Assembly: GCA_036785665.1 (NCBI GenBank)
Contig: JAXIVJ010002545.1
Location: 1 to 64,000 of the forward strand
Direction: 5' to 3'
Length of the DNA stretch: 64,000 nucleotides
Source: Chirona hameri
Taxonomy: Eukaryota > Arthropoda > Thecostraca > Balanomorpha > Balanidae
In this document: positions 8,933 through 18,530 of the stretch, piece by piece
How positions within the stretch are numbered: the first letter of the stretch is position 1
Layout: every line of letters begins with the position of its first letter
Notes under the pieces: model-generated
Databases searched by the model: none
The model's input: only the letters and a program-made list of their open reading frames with translations
What the model was told of the DNA's origin: nothing
Program-made: the position numbers and the translations under genes

Positions 8933-10738
8933 ATGCAATTCTTCATGGATACCAATCTCGACTCCACCCTGCTCTCTTCGGACCACCTACCTCCCGCTCG
9001 AACCAGACCAGATACAGTTTCTCGATTTTTGTTGATCAGCTTCGGAGAGGGTGCACAGTCTGACATGCTCAACCCTTTTCATCTCCACAGAGCCATCTCC
9101 CGGTTTGGAGAGGCTACACGGGTAGTGAAACGGTCAGACGGGAAGGTGGAAGTGGCAATGAAGACATCTGAGAGTGCACGGAAGTTGCTCAGCGCAGATA
9201 CCGTTTCTATCCAGACAAAGAATGGTACCAGAACGATTCCGATCACAGCCCGCCCCCACCCGACCAAGGGTTTTGCAACGGGTGTGATAACGGTGCCGGA
9301 CCTGGGTGACGTGGAGGAGGAGGAGATCCTGGAGGAGCTACGGTACCAAGGGGTCCAGAAAGTCCGCCGATTTCAGCGCAGAGAGAACGGCAACGCTGTC
9401 AACTCAGACACGTTAGTCCTGTCTTTCTTCCAGGAGGAACTCCCAGAGAGAGTCCGCATCGCCTGGCGATCTGTCCGCGTGCGACAATACGTACCCAACC
9501 CGGTCCGATGCTACAAATGCCAAGCATACGGGCACATGGCCAGTTCCTGTAAGGGTAAGGAACGCTGTGCCCGATGTTCGGTACTCGGCCACAACTCATC
9601 CAAGTGCGAGGCCCCAAAGCCAAAGTGTACCTGTGGAGGCGAACACGAAGTGTGGTCACGGGAGTGCCCCAGACTCGAGGCGGAAAAAAAGAAAGTGAAA
9701 GACAGGGTCACTGGCAGCGCAAAGAGGGCAGCTGCGCCGCCACACTCGGGCAACCCTATTCCGTCTGCCGGACACCAGTCGCAGACTATTCCGACTGTTC
9801 CGACGACTACCCCGTACCGAAACGCCCTCACGGGAGAGCAGCGCCAGCCACCAGAGACCCCTGCTCCATGCCCGCCGCCGGTGACCATTACACCAGAAAC
9901 AAGGATGCAGGACTGCATGGAGTTATCTTTGCAGCAGTTCTTTGCTCTCCTGAGCGGTTACAACAGCCCCGCACAGTCGCTCAAAACCACAGTCACACAA
10001 ACAAGAGACTTTGGTGTCCAATGCAACATCCAAAACACAGAAACCAAGCATGTACAGACGGGCCTGTTTTCTGAGCAGCTTGTGCCTCTACTTGAGGTAG
10101 ATATCTCCGGGGATATCATCACCGCCGAGGAAGGCGACACAGGAGGAATGTCCACCGAACCATCTTGTAAACGACCCCGGGAGGACTCTCCCGCTCAACC
10201 ACCTGTGTCGAGACCGACTCTCCCCCGGTCAGTCGAGACGAGCGATGCCTCCTCCCATCCCCCGGAGACACCGACAACCACTAAGCGCGCACGTGTCGCT
10301 TCCGATCGCGACTCGACGTCGATCTCCGTTGCGCAGGGGCGGTCTGCTGACGCCGGAATGGAGGCTATAGACGCTGACGTCCTCCCATCCGTGCCAATAC
10401 ACGGATCAGGAGCCACGGGAGAAGTGGCCAGATCGACGCTCCAGATCCACATAGGACCTCCGGACAGACCAGTCACGCCGACGGCGGGAAACCACCAGGA
10501 AAGCCCTGTCACCACACCGTCTAGCCAAGACCGTGGCAGACAGCGGATAAGCTTGTCAGGGGATAGCTCATCCCTGATGCGACCACCCGCGCTGCCCCCA
10601 CCGCCAACGTCCACCAGTGGACGATTCGGCTCAGTGTCCCCTCTGGGTTTCTTTTCCCCAGTTCAGTCGCCGTCGGAACTGTCGAGGCTAGGTGACGCAG
10701 CCGTTCGCTCGCGCTCCGCGCAGAGATCTGGTCGGTAG
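8933..10738 (+). CDS. LINE ORF1 protein (gag-like, zinc knuckles)
   Basis: 601 codons, intact. ORF1 proteins of this group bind the element RNA and form the retrotransposition particle. Residues about 193-206 (CYKCQAYGHMASSC) and 212-225 (CARCSVLGHNSSKC) are two CX2CX4HX4C zinc knuckles. About 232-245 (CTCGGEHEVWSREC) is a third, degenerate knuckle with spacing CX1CX3HX6C. The N-terminal 190 residues resemble the RRM-like region of such proteins (CITA-type motifs not verified). The C-terminal 330 residues are rich in Pro, Ser and Thr, low complexity. The start could be Met1 or Met5 (MDTNL). It ends 115 bp before the ORF2 start. Intactness next to a broken ORF2 implies a fairly recent insertion. 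Confidence 0.88.
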   Translation: MQFFMDTNLDSTLLSSDHLPPARTRPDTVSRFLLISFGEGAQSDMLNPFHLHRAISRFGEATRVVKRSDGKVEVAMKTSESARKLLSADTVSIQTKNGTRTIPITARPHPTKGFATGVITVPDLGDVEEEEILEELRYQGVQKVRRFQRRENGNAVNSDTLVLSFFQEELPERVRIAWRSVRVRQYVPNPVRCYKCQAYGHMASSCKGKERCARCSVLGHNSSKCEAPKPKCTCGGEHEVWSRECPRLEAEKKKVKDRVTGSAKRAAAPPHSGNPIPSAGHQSQTIPTVPTTTPYRNALTGEQRQPPETPAPCPPPVTITPETRMQDCMELSLQQFFALLSGYNSPAQSLKTTVTQTRDFGVQCNIQNTETKHVQTGLFSEQLVPLLEVDISGDIITAEEGDTGGMSTEPSCKRPREDSPAQPPVSRPTLPRSVETSDASSHPPETPTTTKRARVASDRDSTSISVAQGRSADAGMEAIDADVLPSVPIHGSGATGEVARSTLQIHIGPPDRPVTPTAGNHQESPVTTPSSQDRGRQRISLSGDSSSLMRPPALPPPPTSTSGRFGSVSPLGFFSPVQSPSELSRLGDAAVRSRSAQRSGR

Positions 10739-10853
10739 CCTGAGAGCTATGCCTCCAGAGAGAGAATCCCTGGGAGGCGCTCCTCTTACAGCAATAGCAA
10801 TGCCAATGTATAAGTCTAGTCAAGTCTTAACCTTTTATCTCTCCCTCTTAGCT

Positions 10854-11517
10854 ATGACTTCCGTGTTGCAGTGGAACTTACGTGGCTTCAGAGCCAACCA
10901 CGCCGATCTCCAGGCATTGGCAGCGGCCAAGACGCCAGCTGTGATAGCCTTGCAGGAGACGAAGCTCAGAGCTGAAAATTCATGCAACCTGCACCACTAC
11001 AAATCGTATCGATACGATCTCCCTTCTGCCACGATAGCACACGGAGGTACCGCACTTATGGTCCATTATAGCGTCCCCTCGCACTCTTACCGTCTGCGCA
11101 CCGACCTCCAGGCTTCTGCAGCGACAGTGGACTTCAAACGCTTCAAGGTCACAATAGTTTCACTTTACCTCCCTCCCGGTGGAAGCCTGCCTGCGGATTC
11201 ACTCCAGGATTTAATACGGCAGCTCCCGAACAACTTTCTCGTCCTTGGCGACTTCAACTCTTACAGCACCGTATGGGGCTGCTCTCACACCAATAGGCGA
11301 GGCAGGCACCTTGAGGAGATCATACACAGAAACAATGCATGCTTACTGAACAACGGCTCCCCAACACACATAACTATGCCGTCGGGATCAACATCGGCGA
11401 TAGATCTAACCTCAGTTCCGCAACTGTCGCCGATCTATTCCGGTGGCGAACCAACATGACACCGTGTGGTAGTGACCACTTCCCATCTGGCTGTGCTCTG
11501 ACATACCCCACCCTGGG
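10854..11517 (+). pseudogene. LINE ORF2, endonuclease part (two frameshifts)
   Basis: Start chosen at the ATG of MTSVLQWNLRGFR (10854), where the conserved WN of AP-like endonucleases appears; the frame is open upstream to 10692 but adds nothing conserved. Visible motifs: WNLRG (Asn), QETK (catalytic Glu), GDFN (Asp/Asn), then SAIDLT. The frame then fails: the expected SDHFP is read in the next frame (about 11410-11517), so one base was lost near 11400-11415 (or two gained). A second shift at the GGGG near 11515 moves to the RT frame. The enzyme nicks target DNA to prime reverse transcription; this copy cannot make it without the two shifts. I see no slippery-site plus pseudoknot arrangement arguing for programmed shifting. 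Confidence 0.85.
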
Positions 11518-14217
11518 GTGAGGACACCGCAGTGGAATCTGTGGAAGGCAGACTGGGCGAGTTTTGCAGCCGACTGCAATTTAGACCTTGACTTTGCAGG
11601 TTCATCGACTGACACAATGGACGACCAGATCTGCGCTGCGATAATAGTATCGGCAACCAAGTCCATCCCAAAGACATCGCCCCTCCCGAAGTGCATCCCG
11701 GTTCCATGGTGGTCCGAGGAATGTCGCCTTGTGATCCGGGAAAGACGTCATTTTAGAACATTCCAACGACACCCCACAACCCAGAACCTGAAACACTTCC
11801 GCAAAGCGAGAGCTTTCGCGCGAAGAACAGTCCGAGAAGCCAAGCGCATTTCCTGGACTACTTACATCAGCACAATTAATCGGTTCACCCCCCTGGGCTC
11901 TGTCTGGCGGCGCATGCATCGGATTTCTGGTCGCGGCACCCCATTACAATCACCAATTCTCATTCTTCCGAATAGCATCACTATTTCCAACCCCTTGGAA
12001 GTAGCCAACGTCATAGGAGAGAAGTGGGCCGAACGCTGGAAGCTGGGCACCACTCACCCGACTTTCATCCGGCATAAGCGAGCGAGCGAGTTATCACCCA
12101 TCGACTTCTCATGCTCGGACTCGCTGGCTTTTAATGACCTTCTTACTTTTGACGAGCTTGAAAGGGCCATAGGACGTCTGCGGAGCACAGCTGCAGGACC
12201 TGATTTGATACCTAATGACATGCTCAAGAAGCTCAGCACACGATCACTTCACGCCTTGCTGGCGTTTTATAACCACGTCTGGACCTCTCACGAGTTCCCG
12301 GCTAAATGGAGAGAGGCAATTGTCGTGCCAATTTTAAAACAAGGCAAAGACGGAGGTGATCCTTTACATTATAGACCCATTGCACTCACCTCATGCCTAT
12401 GTAAGCTTTTGGAAACCATAGTAAACCGTAGGTTGGTGTGGTACCTAGAGAGCATCGGTTTCTTCTCCAGCGCCCAGTGCGGGTTTAGGAAGAACAGATG
12501 CACCACAGACCACTTGGTATCCATGGACACGGCGGTTCGCCGGTCATTCGCGTGCAAGCAGCACACATTTGCCGTGCTATTTGACATTGAAAAGGCTTAT
12601 GATACCGCATGGCGCCATGCGATTCTACGTAAGCTACGTGGCGCCGGAGTCCGAGGTCACATGGGACATTTAGTTGCAAATTTCATCAAAGAACGTACTT
12701 TTCGAGTGAGAGTGGGCACGTCGTTATCCGACAGTTTTACACAGGAAAGCGGAGTTCCACAGGGGAGTGTTTTAAGTGTGACTATGTTCGGAGTTCTTAT
12801 CAATGATATTTGCAACTCTCTTCCACCAACAGTCCACCGCTCGCTTTTTGTCGATGATTTCGCCATTTGGGTGTCGACGTCCACTTCCGTGTCGGCTCAG
12901 AGGCAGCTGCAGATATGCATCGACGGTCTGGCCAGGTGGAGTCTTTTAAATGGCTTCAAGTTCTCGACGGGGAAGTCTGTGTGTCTTCACTTCTGCCGGC
13001 GTACGCGATATTGTCCGGACATTGTTCTGCGCCTCTACGGACAACGTATCCCCGTGAAGGATCAGGCGAAGTTCCTTGGGGTCACCTTTGACAGACGCTT
13101 GTCATACGTTCCCCATATCGCGCAACTGAAGGACAAATGCACACAGCGTATGAACATTCTGAAGGTAACTTCCCGCATGTCTTACGGTGCTGACAGGACC
13201 ACGCTTTTACGACTGTATCATGCTCTAGTCAGATCCGTGTTAGACTACGCATCCATTGTGTACGACGGAGCGCTGAACAGCACGAAGCAATCCCTCGGCA
13301 GCGTACACCATGCGTGTGTGCGACTAGCCACTGGCGCTTTCCGGACCTCACGCAGAGCCAGCCTTCTTGTGGATGCAGAGGAAACTCCACTAGATCTGAG
13401 ACGGAAGCGCCTCGCCCTCATTTACGTATGTAAAATAAAGCAGGACCCAGACCACCCCACGTATGATTGGATCTTCGACCATTTACTGGTCCATCTGTTC
13501 TCAACAACTCGTCAGAGCTCCTCCCGAGCCCTGTGTTTTCGCGCACACAGCTGGATGCAGAACACTGGCATTGACCTCGATAGCTTGGCCACACGACGCA
13601 CCTGTCGTGTAGAGCCATGGCGCCTAACAGGGATTTGCTGTGACCTTAGCCTCTTGCAACACCCAAAGTCGACCACTATGCCGAACGAACTGAAGCAGTG
13701 TGCGCTGGAAAAGCTTGACTCATATGGTGGGTTCCGGAGATATTTTACTGACGGATCGAAGGGCGCTGAGGGCGTGGGCTGCGCTTTCGTCAGCGGGACG
13801 ACCAGTAGACGTTTTAAGCTACCAGACGCAGCGTCAGTATTTACCTCTGAACTGTACGCTATCTACCAGGTTTTAAAGCACATTCGCCGTCATAGTCACA
13901 ACTTTTGTCTTATAGTTACTGACTCAGCCAGCTCAGTGATGGCACTCCGTAACCAGTTGATCTCCTCATCGCTAGTCACACAGATTTTAGAATTGCTGAC
14001 CAGCATCCACTCGGATGGTGGAGAAGTGAAATTGTTATGGGTGCCTAGTCACGTGGGCGTTGAGGGCAACGAGAGAGCCGACGAAGCTGCCAAAGCTGCC
14101 TCGCGCTCCTCGCGTATTCGTTCGCTGAAGATGGAGGCCGACGATCTGAAGCCAGCTATAAACCACATCGTACTCGCTGAATGGTCTGACAGTCTGTCCC
14201 ATTATGCCACAAGATAG
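11518..14217 (+). pseudogene. LINE ORF2, reverse transcriptase and RNase H part
   Basis: 899 open codons following the endonuclease in a shifted frame. Reverse transcriptase spans about residues 220-520: HYRPIALTS, the catalytic DIEKAYD, SGVPQGSVLS and FVDD (about 443; most relatives have YADD or FADD). A thumb region follows, then RNase H about 740-865 with its four acidic residues in TDGSK, TSELYAI, TDSASS and GNERADEAA. The reading frame ends at TAG 14215-14217, which lies in the loop of a hairpin rather than at the natural terminus: conserved C-terminal sequence resumes downstream in the same frame (RLRPNIGRW at 14263). Enzyme regions look intact by eye. Confidence 0.9.
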
Positions 14218-14237
14218 GTGGCATAATGAGACAGACT
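14191..14237. repeat. Inverted repeat A (20-bp arms) at the ORF2 break
   Basis: Arms 14191-14210 and 14218-14237 are reverse complements with one mismatch, around a 7-base loop AAGATAG. The left arm is ORF2 coding sequence (DSLSHYAT); the right arm is its antisense copy and supplies further stops. Confidence 0.95.
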
Positions 14238-14239
14238 TT

Positions 14240-14277
14240 ATTCGGGCGTAGGCGCTCTTAGACGCCTACGCCCGAAT
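14240..14277. repeat. Inverted repeat B (15-bp arms) at the ORF2 break
   Basis: Arms 14240-14254 and 14263-14277 are exact reverse complements around CTCTTAGA. Here the right arm (CGCCTACGCCCGAAT) is the ORF2 coding sequence (RLRPN) and the left arm is the antisense copy. With repeat A the order is L, antisense L, antisense R, R. Confidence 0.95.
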
Positions 14278-14629
14278 ATCGGAAGGTGGGAGTCGAGCAG
14301 CAGGCGAAGTAGAATGGAGGAAATGGCGCTAGCTAGACTCCGCATCGGCCACTGTTACGCTACTCACAGTTACCACCTGACCAGCTCAGAGCCGCCGGTA
14401 TGCGGCTACTGCAACGCTCCACTGAGCGTGAAACACGTGTTATCTCCCAACGATATCTGCCAACAGTTGAGACTTATAAAATCACGTTTTTTCCCGAATG
14501 ACGCTTCGGGAAAAAACGTCGAAATCACTCGACGACGTGCTAGGGGACAGTGCAGAAGTCAGCATCACACAAGTTCTCTCTTACCTACAGAAGATCCGTT
14601 TTAACATTGTGTACAACCCCCACGTCTGA
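14263..14629 (+). pseudogene. LINE ORF2, C-terminal end
   Basis: RLRPNIGRWESS then MALARLRIGHCYATH and CGYCNAPLSVKHVL match the usual tail of I-type ORF2 proteins, with a Cys/His cluster of the CX2CX8H kind; the last Cys is not seen. After FFPN the frame is lost at the hairpin 14484-14519. The natural ending is read one frame on: KSLDDVLGDSAEVS through IVYNPHV, stopping at TGA 14627-14629. This region follows RNase H in intact relatives. Confidence 0.75.
14484..14519. repeat. Perfect inverted repeat C, 15-bp arms, in ORF2 tail
   Basis: Arms 14484-14498 (ACGTTTTTTCCCGAA) and 14505-14519 are exact reverse complements around TGACGC. The coding frame changes across it. Confidence 0.95.
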
Positions 14630-14719
14630 CTGCGCTGAAGTAGCGTATACTGGATGGGCGCTTGATAGCCTCAACGCGCTGAAGCGCCGCCCCCCCCCCA
14701 AAAAAAAACAATCACACAC
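14630..14719 (+). other. LINE 3' UTR and tail
   Basis: Short 3' end containing CAACGCGCTGAAGCGCC, a motif I associate from memory with 3' ends of I-like LINEs, then a C run, an A run and CAATCACACAC up to the target duplication. The tail is presumably what primes on the nicked target. Confidence 0.6.
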
Positions 14720-15565
14720 AGGCGGTTTCAGGGGCTTCAAAAGTTCCAGGAAGTATGCAATGCTTGGTGGGAAGCCAATAGAGCGATGTAAGAGGCATTT
14801 ATAGCTATCAAGATGTAAAAGATAGCTTCTGCTTCCATTATTTGCATAATTTATTACATATAGAGTTTCAGGGGCGTGTTCAGGCACATGAAAAGGGGGT
14901 GACTGGCATGGTGATGACGATATGCCAGCGATAACGGCGCAATAGACGTTTAGCTTATAATGATATATGCACATATGAGGCCAGAAAAGGGAATAAAGTC
15001 ATTTTTTGCAGAGGCGCGCTCAGGAATGGAAGAAAGGGGGTCATATTATTGCAAGGAAACTAAGAGGCATGGGCGTACAATGACATAACACACTGCAGTT
15101 TTCGGATGAAACACGCACCACAGGCTACTCTACGAACGATTATAAGATAATAGGCGAGTCCAGGTAGGGTAAAAATGAGGGTTAGCAATGTTAATTGAAG
15201 TTGTAAGTGAATAGTCACTGTTGACTAGTTAGTATCATAATAGCAGATAATATACTTATCAAAAGGTCTTGCGCGCCCCAGTTTGGATCCTGGATACGCC
15301 TATGATGAAGTACAGCATGCAAAAAGGAATTATCTACGATCAGTAACATATTTATAGTGCTGGGTAGCAACTTGTCTGCGGTTAATATTTTTCCCCAATT
15401 TGACCTCCCTTTTCACTAACCTGGTACCGCCTATGGCAAAAAATATGATTTATAACTGTTTTGTCTAATGTCACAATCACATACCATTTCATTTATCAAA
15501 AAAACAACATAAAAAAATGGTTTTGTTACGCATTTACTTCACCCCCATATTGAGTGACCTGCACA
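14720..15565. mobile_element. piggyBac-like copy 1, middle piece
   Basis: Matches 27041-27890 of copy 2 in the same order (GGCGGTTTCAGGGGCTT, TTGGATCCTGGATACGCC, CCCCCATATTGAGTGACC). No ORF is shared by the two copies, so I regard it as non-coding. It ends at GCACA (15561-15565), where the second insertion starts. Confidence 0.8.
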
Positions 15566-15574
15566 GTCTACTGT

Positions 15575-15799
15575 CTAGGGTGTGTCACTAGTAACAGATC
15601 AAATTCTTCCGCTGATTTTCCTTGTCCCTGTGTCCATGGAAGCCCATTGGTGTCATTCTTTTCCTCTGTATTGCAAATTCGAGCGGCGAAGGCTGAAACA
15701 ATTTTCATGTTGTGTGTGGCGCCCGGCGTTGCAGTCTCCATGTTGGGTGTAATTGATATGGTCACACTAATACCAGCCGCGCGCGCCATTGCCTGCTAA
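15575..15799. repeat. Terminal inverted repeat, left
   Basis: Pairs with 19148-19377. Shared landmarks read from both ends: CAAATTCTTCCGCTGATTTT, TTGTCCCTGTGTCCATGGA, GGCGTTGCAGTCTCCATGTT, GGTCACACTAA. The first 30 bases after CTAGGGTGTGTCA differ between the two ends. Confidence 0.85.
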
Positions 15800-16136
15800 C
15801 GGCGACAGACACCGTTCAGACGGATTTAACTACAGCGAGCAAGGCAGGACTTTCCATTTGGACAACGGTTGAGCAATACAATCCAGCATCGGTAGCCATC
15901 ATTCACAAAGGTCTTGCTTCATGCATCCAGTGACCACGACCGTTTGCTAACGACGGTGGCAAGCTGCTGGCGGTGACAAAGGCGGCTGCGGATGAAGCCG
16001 TGGCGCTGTTCCTCACCCACCACTGCCACAGCCACTTCAGTCACCACCTTCACTGCGCGTTCTACGGCAACAGTGTGCACCGGATAGTGATCTACTTGCA
16101 GCGGTGTCTGCACGTTATCTAGCTAGCAGCGCGGCG
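15800..16136. other. Transposon interior, non-coding side
   Basis: Between the left inverted repeat and the transposase remnant. No domain was recognised in either strand. Confidence 0.4.
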
Positions 16137-16598
16137 TCAGAGGTCAGCTGTCAGTGGAGGCTCCGTGACGAGCTCTGCCTGCCAGCCAATCAGCTGTGTT
16201 ATGTCTTCTGCCGCCATGTTTACTGCCGGAAGGATGTAGGGTCGCACTTGCTCCTGCGACTGCCGCCGGCATTGCCGTATACTCTGAACGGCACGCGCAC
16301 GAACTTGCTCGACCGGATCTGCCACCATGGCGAGCAGCAGCGCCTCCGGGTGTGACCAGTAAGCGTTGCGCTGGATGACGGCCGTATTATGCTCGGCAGC
16401 GGCTGCGGCAGGTCTCGCAGCAGCTGCAGACTGAACAGCAGGTTGCTGGGACCTTCGGCGCACTTGCTGTGGTTTCTGATGCGAAGCCACAAAGGAATGT
16501 AGTGGCACATCAGGTACTGCACTATCAGGCACAGGTTCGCTGAAGGCGACTCGGTGCCCATATACAGGCGGAGGAGCCGTGCAGCCAGTGTCAACTAC

Positions 16599-17047
16599 CT
16601 GGAGAAAGAGCGCAAACTCTGTAAGATAGTTATATTTTAAATGCCCAGAAGCTGCAGTTTTAAAAACAGCCGGGCTTTTTTCGGACTTTCGGAGCTTGAA
16701 CCAATAGTTTGTATTGTATGGGCTTTGAAGTTTTTACTTATTTAAAATATCATTGGAAGATCGCATTACATTTTTTAACCGCTTGATCAAATACAAACGA
16801 ACACGTCAAGCCCAAAACAGTGCATATGAGTAATCGATACAAAAGGCAGGAGCCCGTAAGCGTAACTGGTATTTTTACGCTTACGGCCTCTTGCGGGCTT
16901 TAATGGCAACATTTTTTTTAAGGCTCCTGTGGGTTTCTAGATAGCCATGCGCGGAACGTGAAGGGCTTTGAAGCCCACATGGTTGGAGTGCAAAGTAGAA
17001 ATACAATTGATACACACACAAGAAGATGGGTTATCTGAACCATGCAA
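16599..17047 (-). other. Possible intron in the transposase-like gene
   Basis: Coding similarity stops after LNHA at 17048-17064 and resumes at LTLA (16597 down). The resuming side has a good acceptor on the minus strand: CTCTTTCTCCAG then G at 16598. On the other side the donor AAG/GTAT is present only on the opposite strand, inside the loop of the hairpin 17035-17064. The interval holds a second hairpin (16854-16865 with 16875-16886). An unrelated insertion is the alternative. Confidence 0.4.
16854..16886. repeat. Perfect inverted repeat, 12-bp arms
   Basis: CCGTAAGCGTAA (16854-16865) pairs exactly with TTACGCTTACGG (16875-16886) around a 9-base loop, inside the possible intron. Confidence 0.9.
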
Positions 17048-17064
17048 GGTATTGCATGGTTCAG
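17035..17064. repeat. Perfect inverted repeat, 13-bp arms, at a coding break
   Basis: CTGAACCATGCAA (17035-17047) and TTGCATGGTTCAG (17052-17064) are exact reverse complements around GGTA. On the minus strand the arm at 17052-17064 encodes LNHA of the transposase-like gene, and similarity to the family stops in the loop. Confidence 0.95.
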
Positions 17065-18530
17065 AGGACCGATCTTCTTGCACGCCTTCTTTGGAGCGAT
17101 ATTGCCCGTCTGCAAGGCCCTAGTGAGCTGATACTGCAGGAGTTGGTCGCTGCTGAGGTCGGCGATGACGCTGTCCGGCAGCGCCAGCTCTGGGCCGCTC
17201 AGCGGGCGGAACTTCACGGGAGAGAGCCGGTGCACGGAGCCGCTGGCCGCCTTGCCTAACGGCCCCGTGAGTGATCCGGGTCCGCTGGTTCTACCGTCCA
17301 ACTCCCGGAACACCTCCCTCAGCACGAGCTCATTCCAGTGTAACTGGCAGACAAACCAATGGGCCGTTTTTTTCTTGAATGAGTTCGAAGAGCCGGCAAA
17401 TTCCGCCAGATCTGCCCGTGTTGACAGCCGCGCCATCGCAGCCCAGGACGCGGACGGAGTCTCCGTAGCCGGTGGCGACGTTTATCAGTTCGGTGACTTG
17501 GTCAATGGCTTTACCAGAAACTGGCGTGAAGTGGGTGACATATTAATTTCCTAGTTCCGCCACCACAGCAATGTGTTCCTCAGCTGCCTTGTCGCCGCCT
17601 CGGCCGGTGCTTGTTTGATCATGCCGTCCGTCAAAGTACAGGGCCTTGAGTTCAGTACCTCAGTATGCTGTTGGTCCTTCAGTATGCTGTTGGTCCCACG
17701 TCGTCACTGCGTTTTGTCTCACCCGGCATCGCTCCCTCCAAACTTTTTTTCGGGTCGACCAACAGCTTTGTTTTGCCGCTGGACACGCGACCGATATCCA
17801 TTTGGAAGCCGTTGATGACAGCCGCTACAGCACGGTCAGACAAGCCACACCTGTCGGCTGCCAGTGCAGTGTTTGTCAGATCATCGCTGTTTGGCTCCTG
17901 GATGCAGTCTGACATCCCGGATTAACTTGCGGCAGCCTTATTGCTGCTGTCGTTAGTGTCGGTCGTCGCTGGTGTGTCGCCCTAGCCAGCCTCGTCGATG
18001 TCGATGGTAAGAGACGCACGAACGTGGGAGGGCCAGCTTGATCTGCATCATCGCGTCCCTCGTTTCGCTCCCGTTGCTGCCTGAGATTTGCAGTCTTGCG
18101 TCGCCTGCTCGTCTCCTTGTGGTCTACGCCACCCAGTTTCATCTTGCGGGCTTTTCTCTGGTCTCGAAGGAATGTGATTTCCGCTGGCGGCACGCGGCTC
18201 GACAGTGGGCAGTTGCAGCTTCGCAGATCCTTGTAGCGGCAGCTGGCGTTGTCAAATAGCTTGTTGAAAAGCTTCTCTTCTGAATTTTTTTTTTTCGTTT
18301 TTGCGTCCCGGTTTCTTTTGGGCGTCTTATTCAATCGGCGAAATCTTTCGTAGGCTTGCTTGATATTCCGAACCACGTTATGCGCTTGGATTATGGGTAT
18401 ACCCTCACTCGACCATATTGAAATCACCGCTTCTGCTGTTTTACGCAAACATGCAGTAGTTGCCCGCTCACTTTTTGTTTCTCCTGCCAGCAGCCTTACG
18501 TAATTCACAACGTTCTGTTCGTAGGCAGGT

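Larger units (their letters stand above)
8379..14719 (+). mobile_element. I-superfamily non-LTR retrotransposon (LINE), near full length
   Basis: Limits come from comparison with the empty site in copy 2 of the host element (27041-27046): AGGCGG occurs once there but flanks the insertion here (8373-8378 and 14720-14725), a 6-bp target duplication. Order on the plus strand: leader, ORF1 with zinc knuckles, ORF2 with AP-type endonuclease, reverse transcriptase, RNase H and a C-terminal CCH motif, then a short 3' end with C and A runs. RNase H downstream of RT places it in the I/R1-type group (I-like clade favoured). ORF2 is broken by two 1-base shifts in the endonuclease and by three snap-back hairpins near its end, so this copy is dead. 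Confidence 0.9.
16137..18530 (-). pseudogene. Transposase-like gene remnant, broken
   Basis: Read on the minus strand, pieces fall in the order of a protein family I know from repeated, unannotated genes of arthropods and other invertebrates. N-terminal region (18508 down): LRKTAEAVISIWSSEGIP, then CRYKDLRSCNC and FLRDQRKARKMKLGGVD. Then ALADRCGLSDRAVAAVI-like sequence at about 17860, ALYFDGRHD (17640), YVTHFTPVSGKA, LGCDGAAVNTG (17440), HWFVCQLHWNEL and RELDGRTSGP (about 17350-17290), LNHA (17050), LRLYMGTE (16570), AYWSHPEALLLAM and TEPPLTADL at the end. FDG and CDGAAVNTG could hold acidic catalytic residues of an RNase H-fold transposase; that is inference. Breaks: a stop before YVTHF, a frameshift in the A run near 17370, a stop at the LTLA junction and shifts near 16450. 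Confidence 0.65.

Noticed and set aside
11400..11520. Programmed frameshifting in LINE ORF2 endonuclease
   Set aside because: Two separate shifts in the same direction and no recognisable slippery site with a structured element; the copy is otherwise mutated.
14191..14277. Hairpins as a stop-codon readthrough signal for ORF2
   Set aside because: The arms are antisense copies of coding flanks and bring several stops, which fits damage better than regulation.
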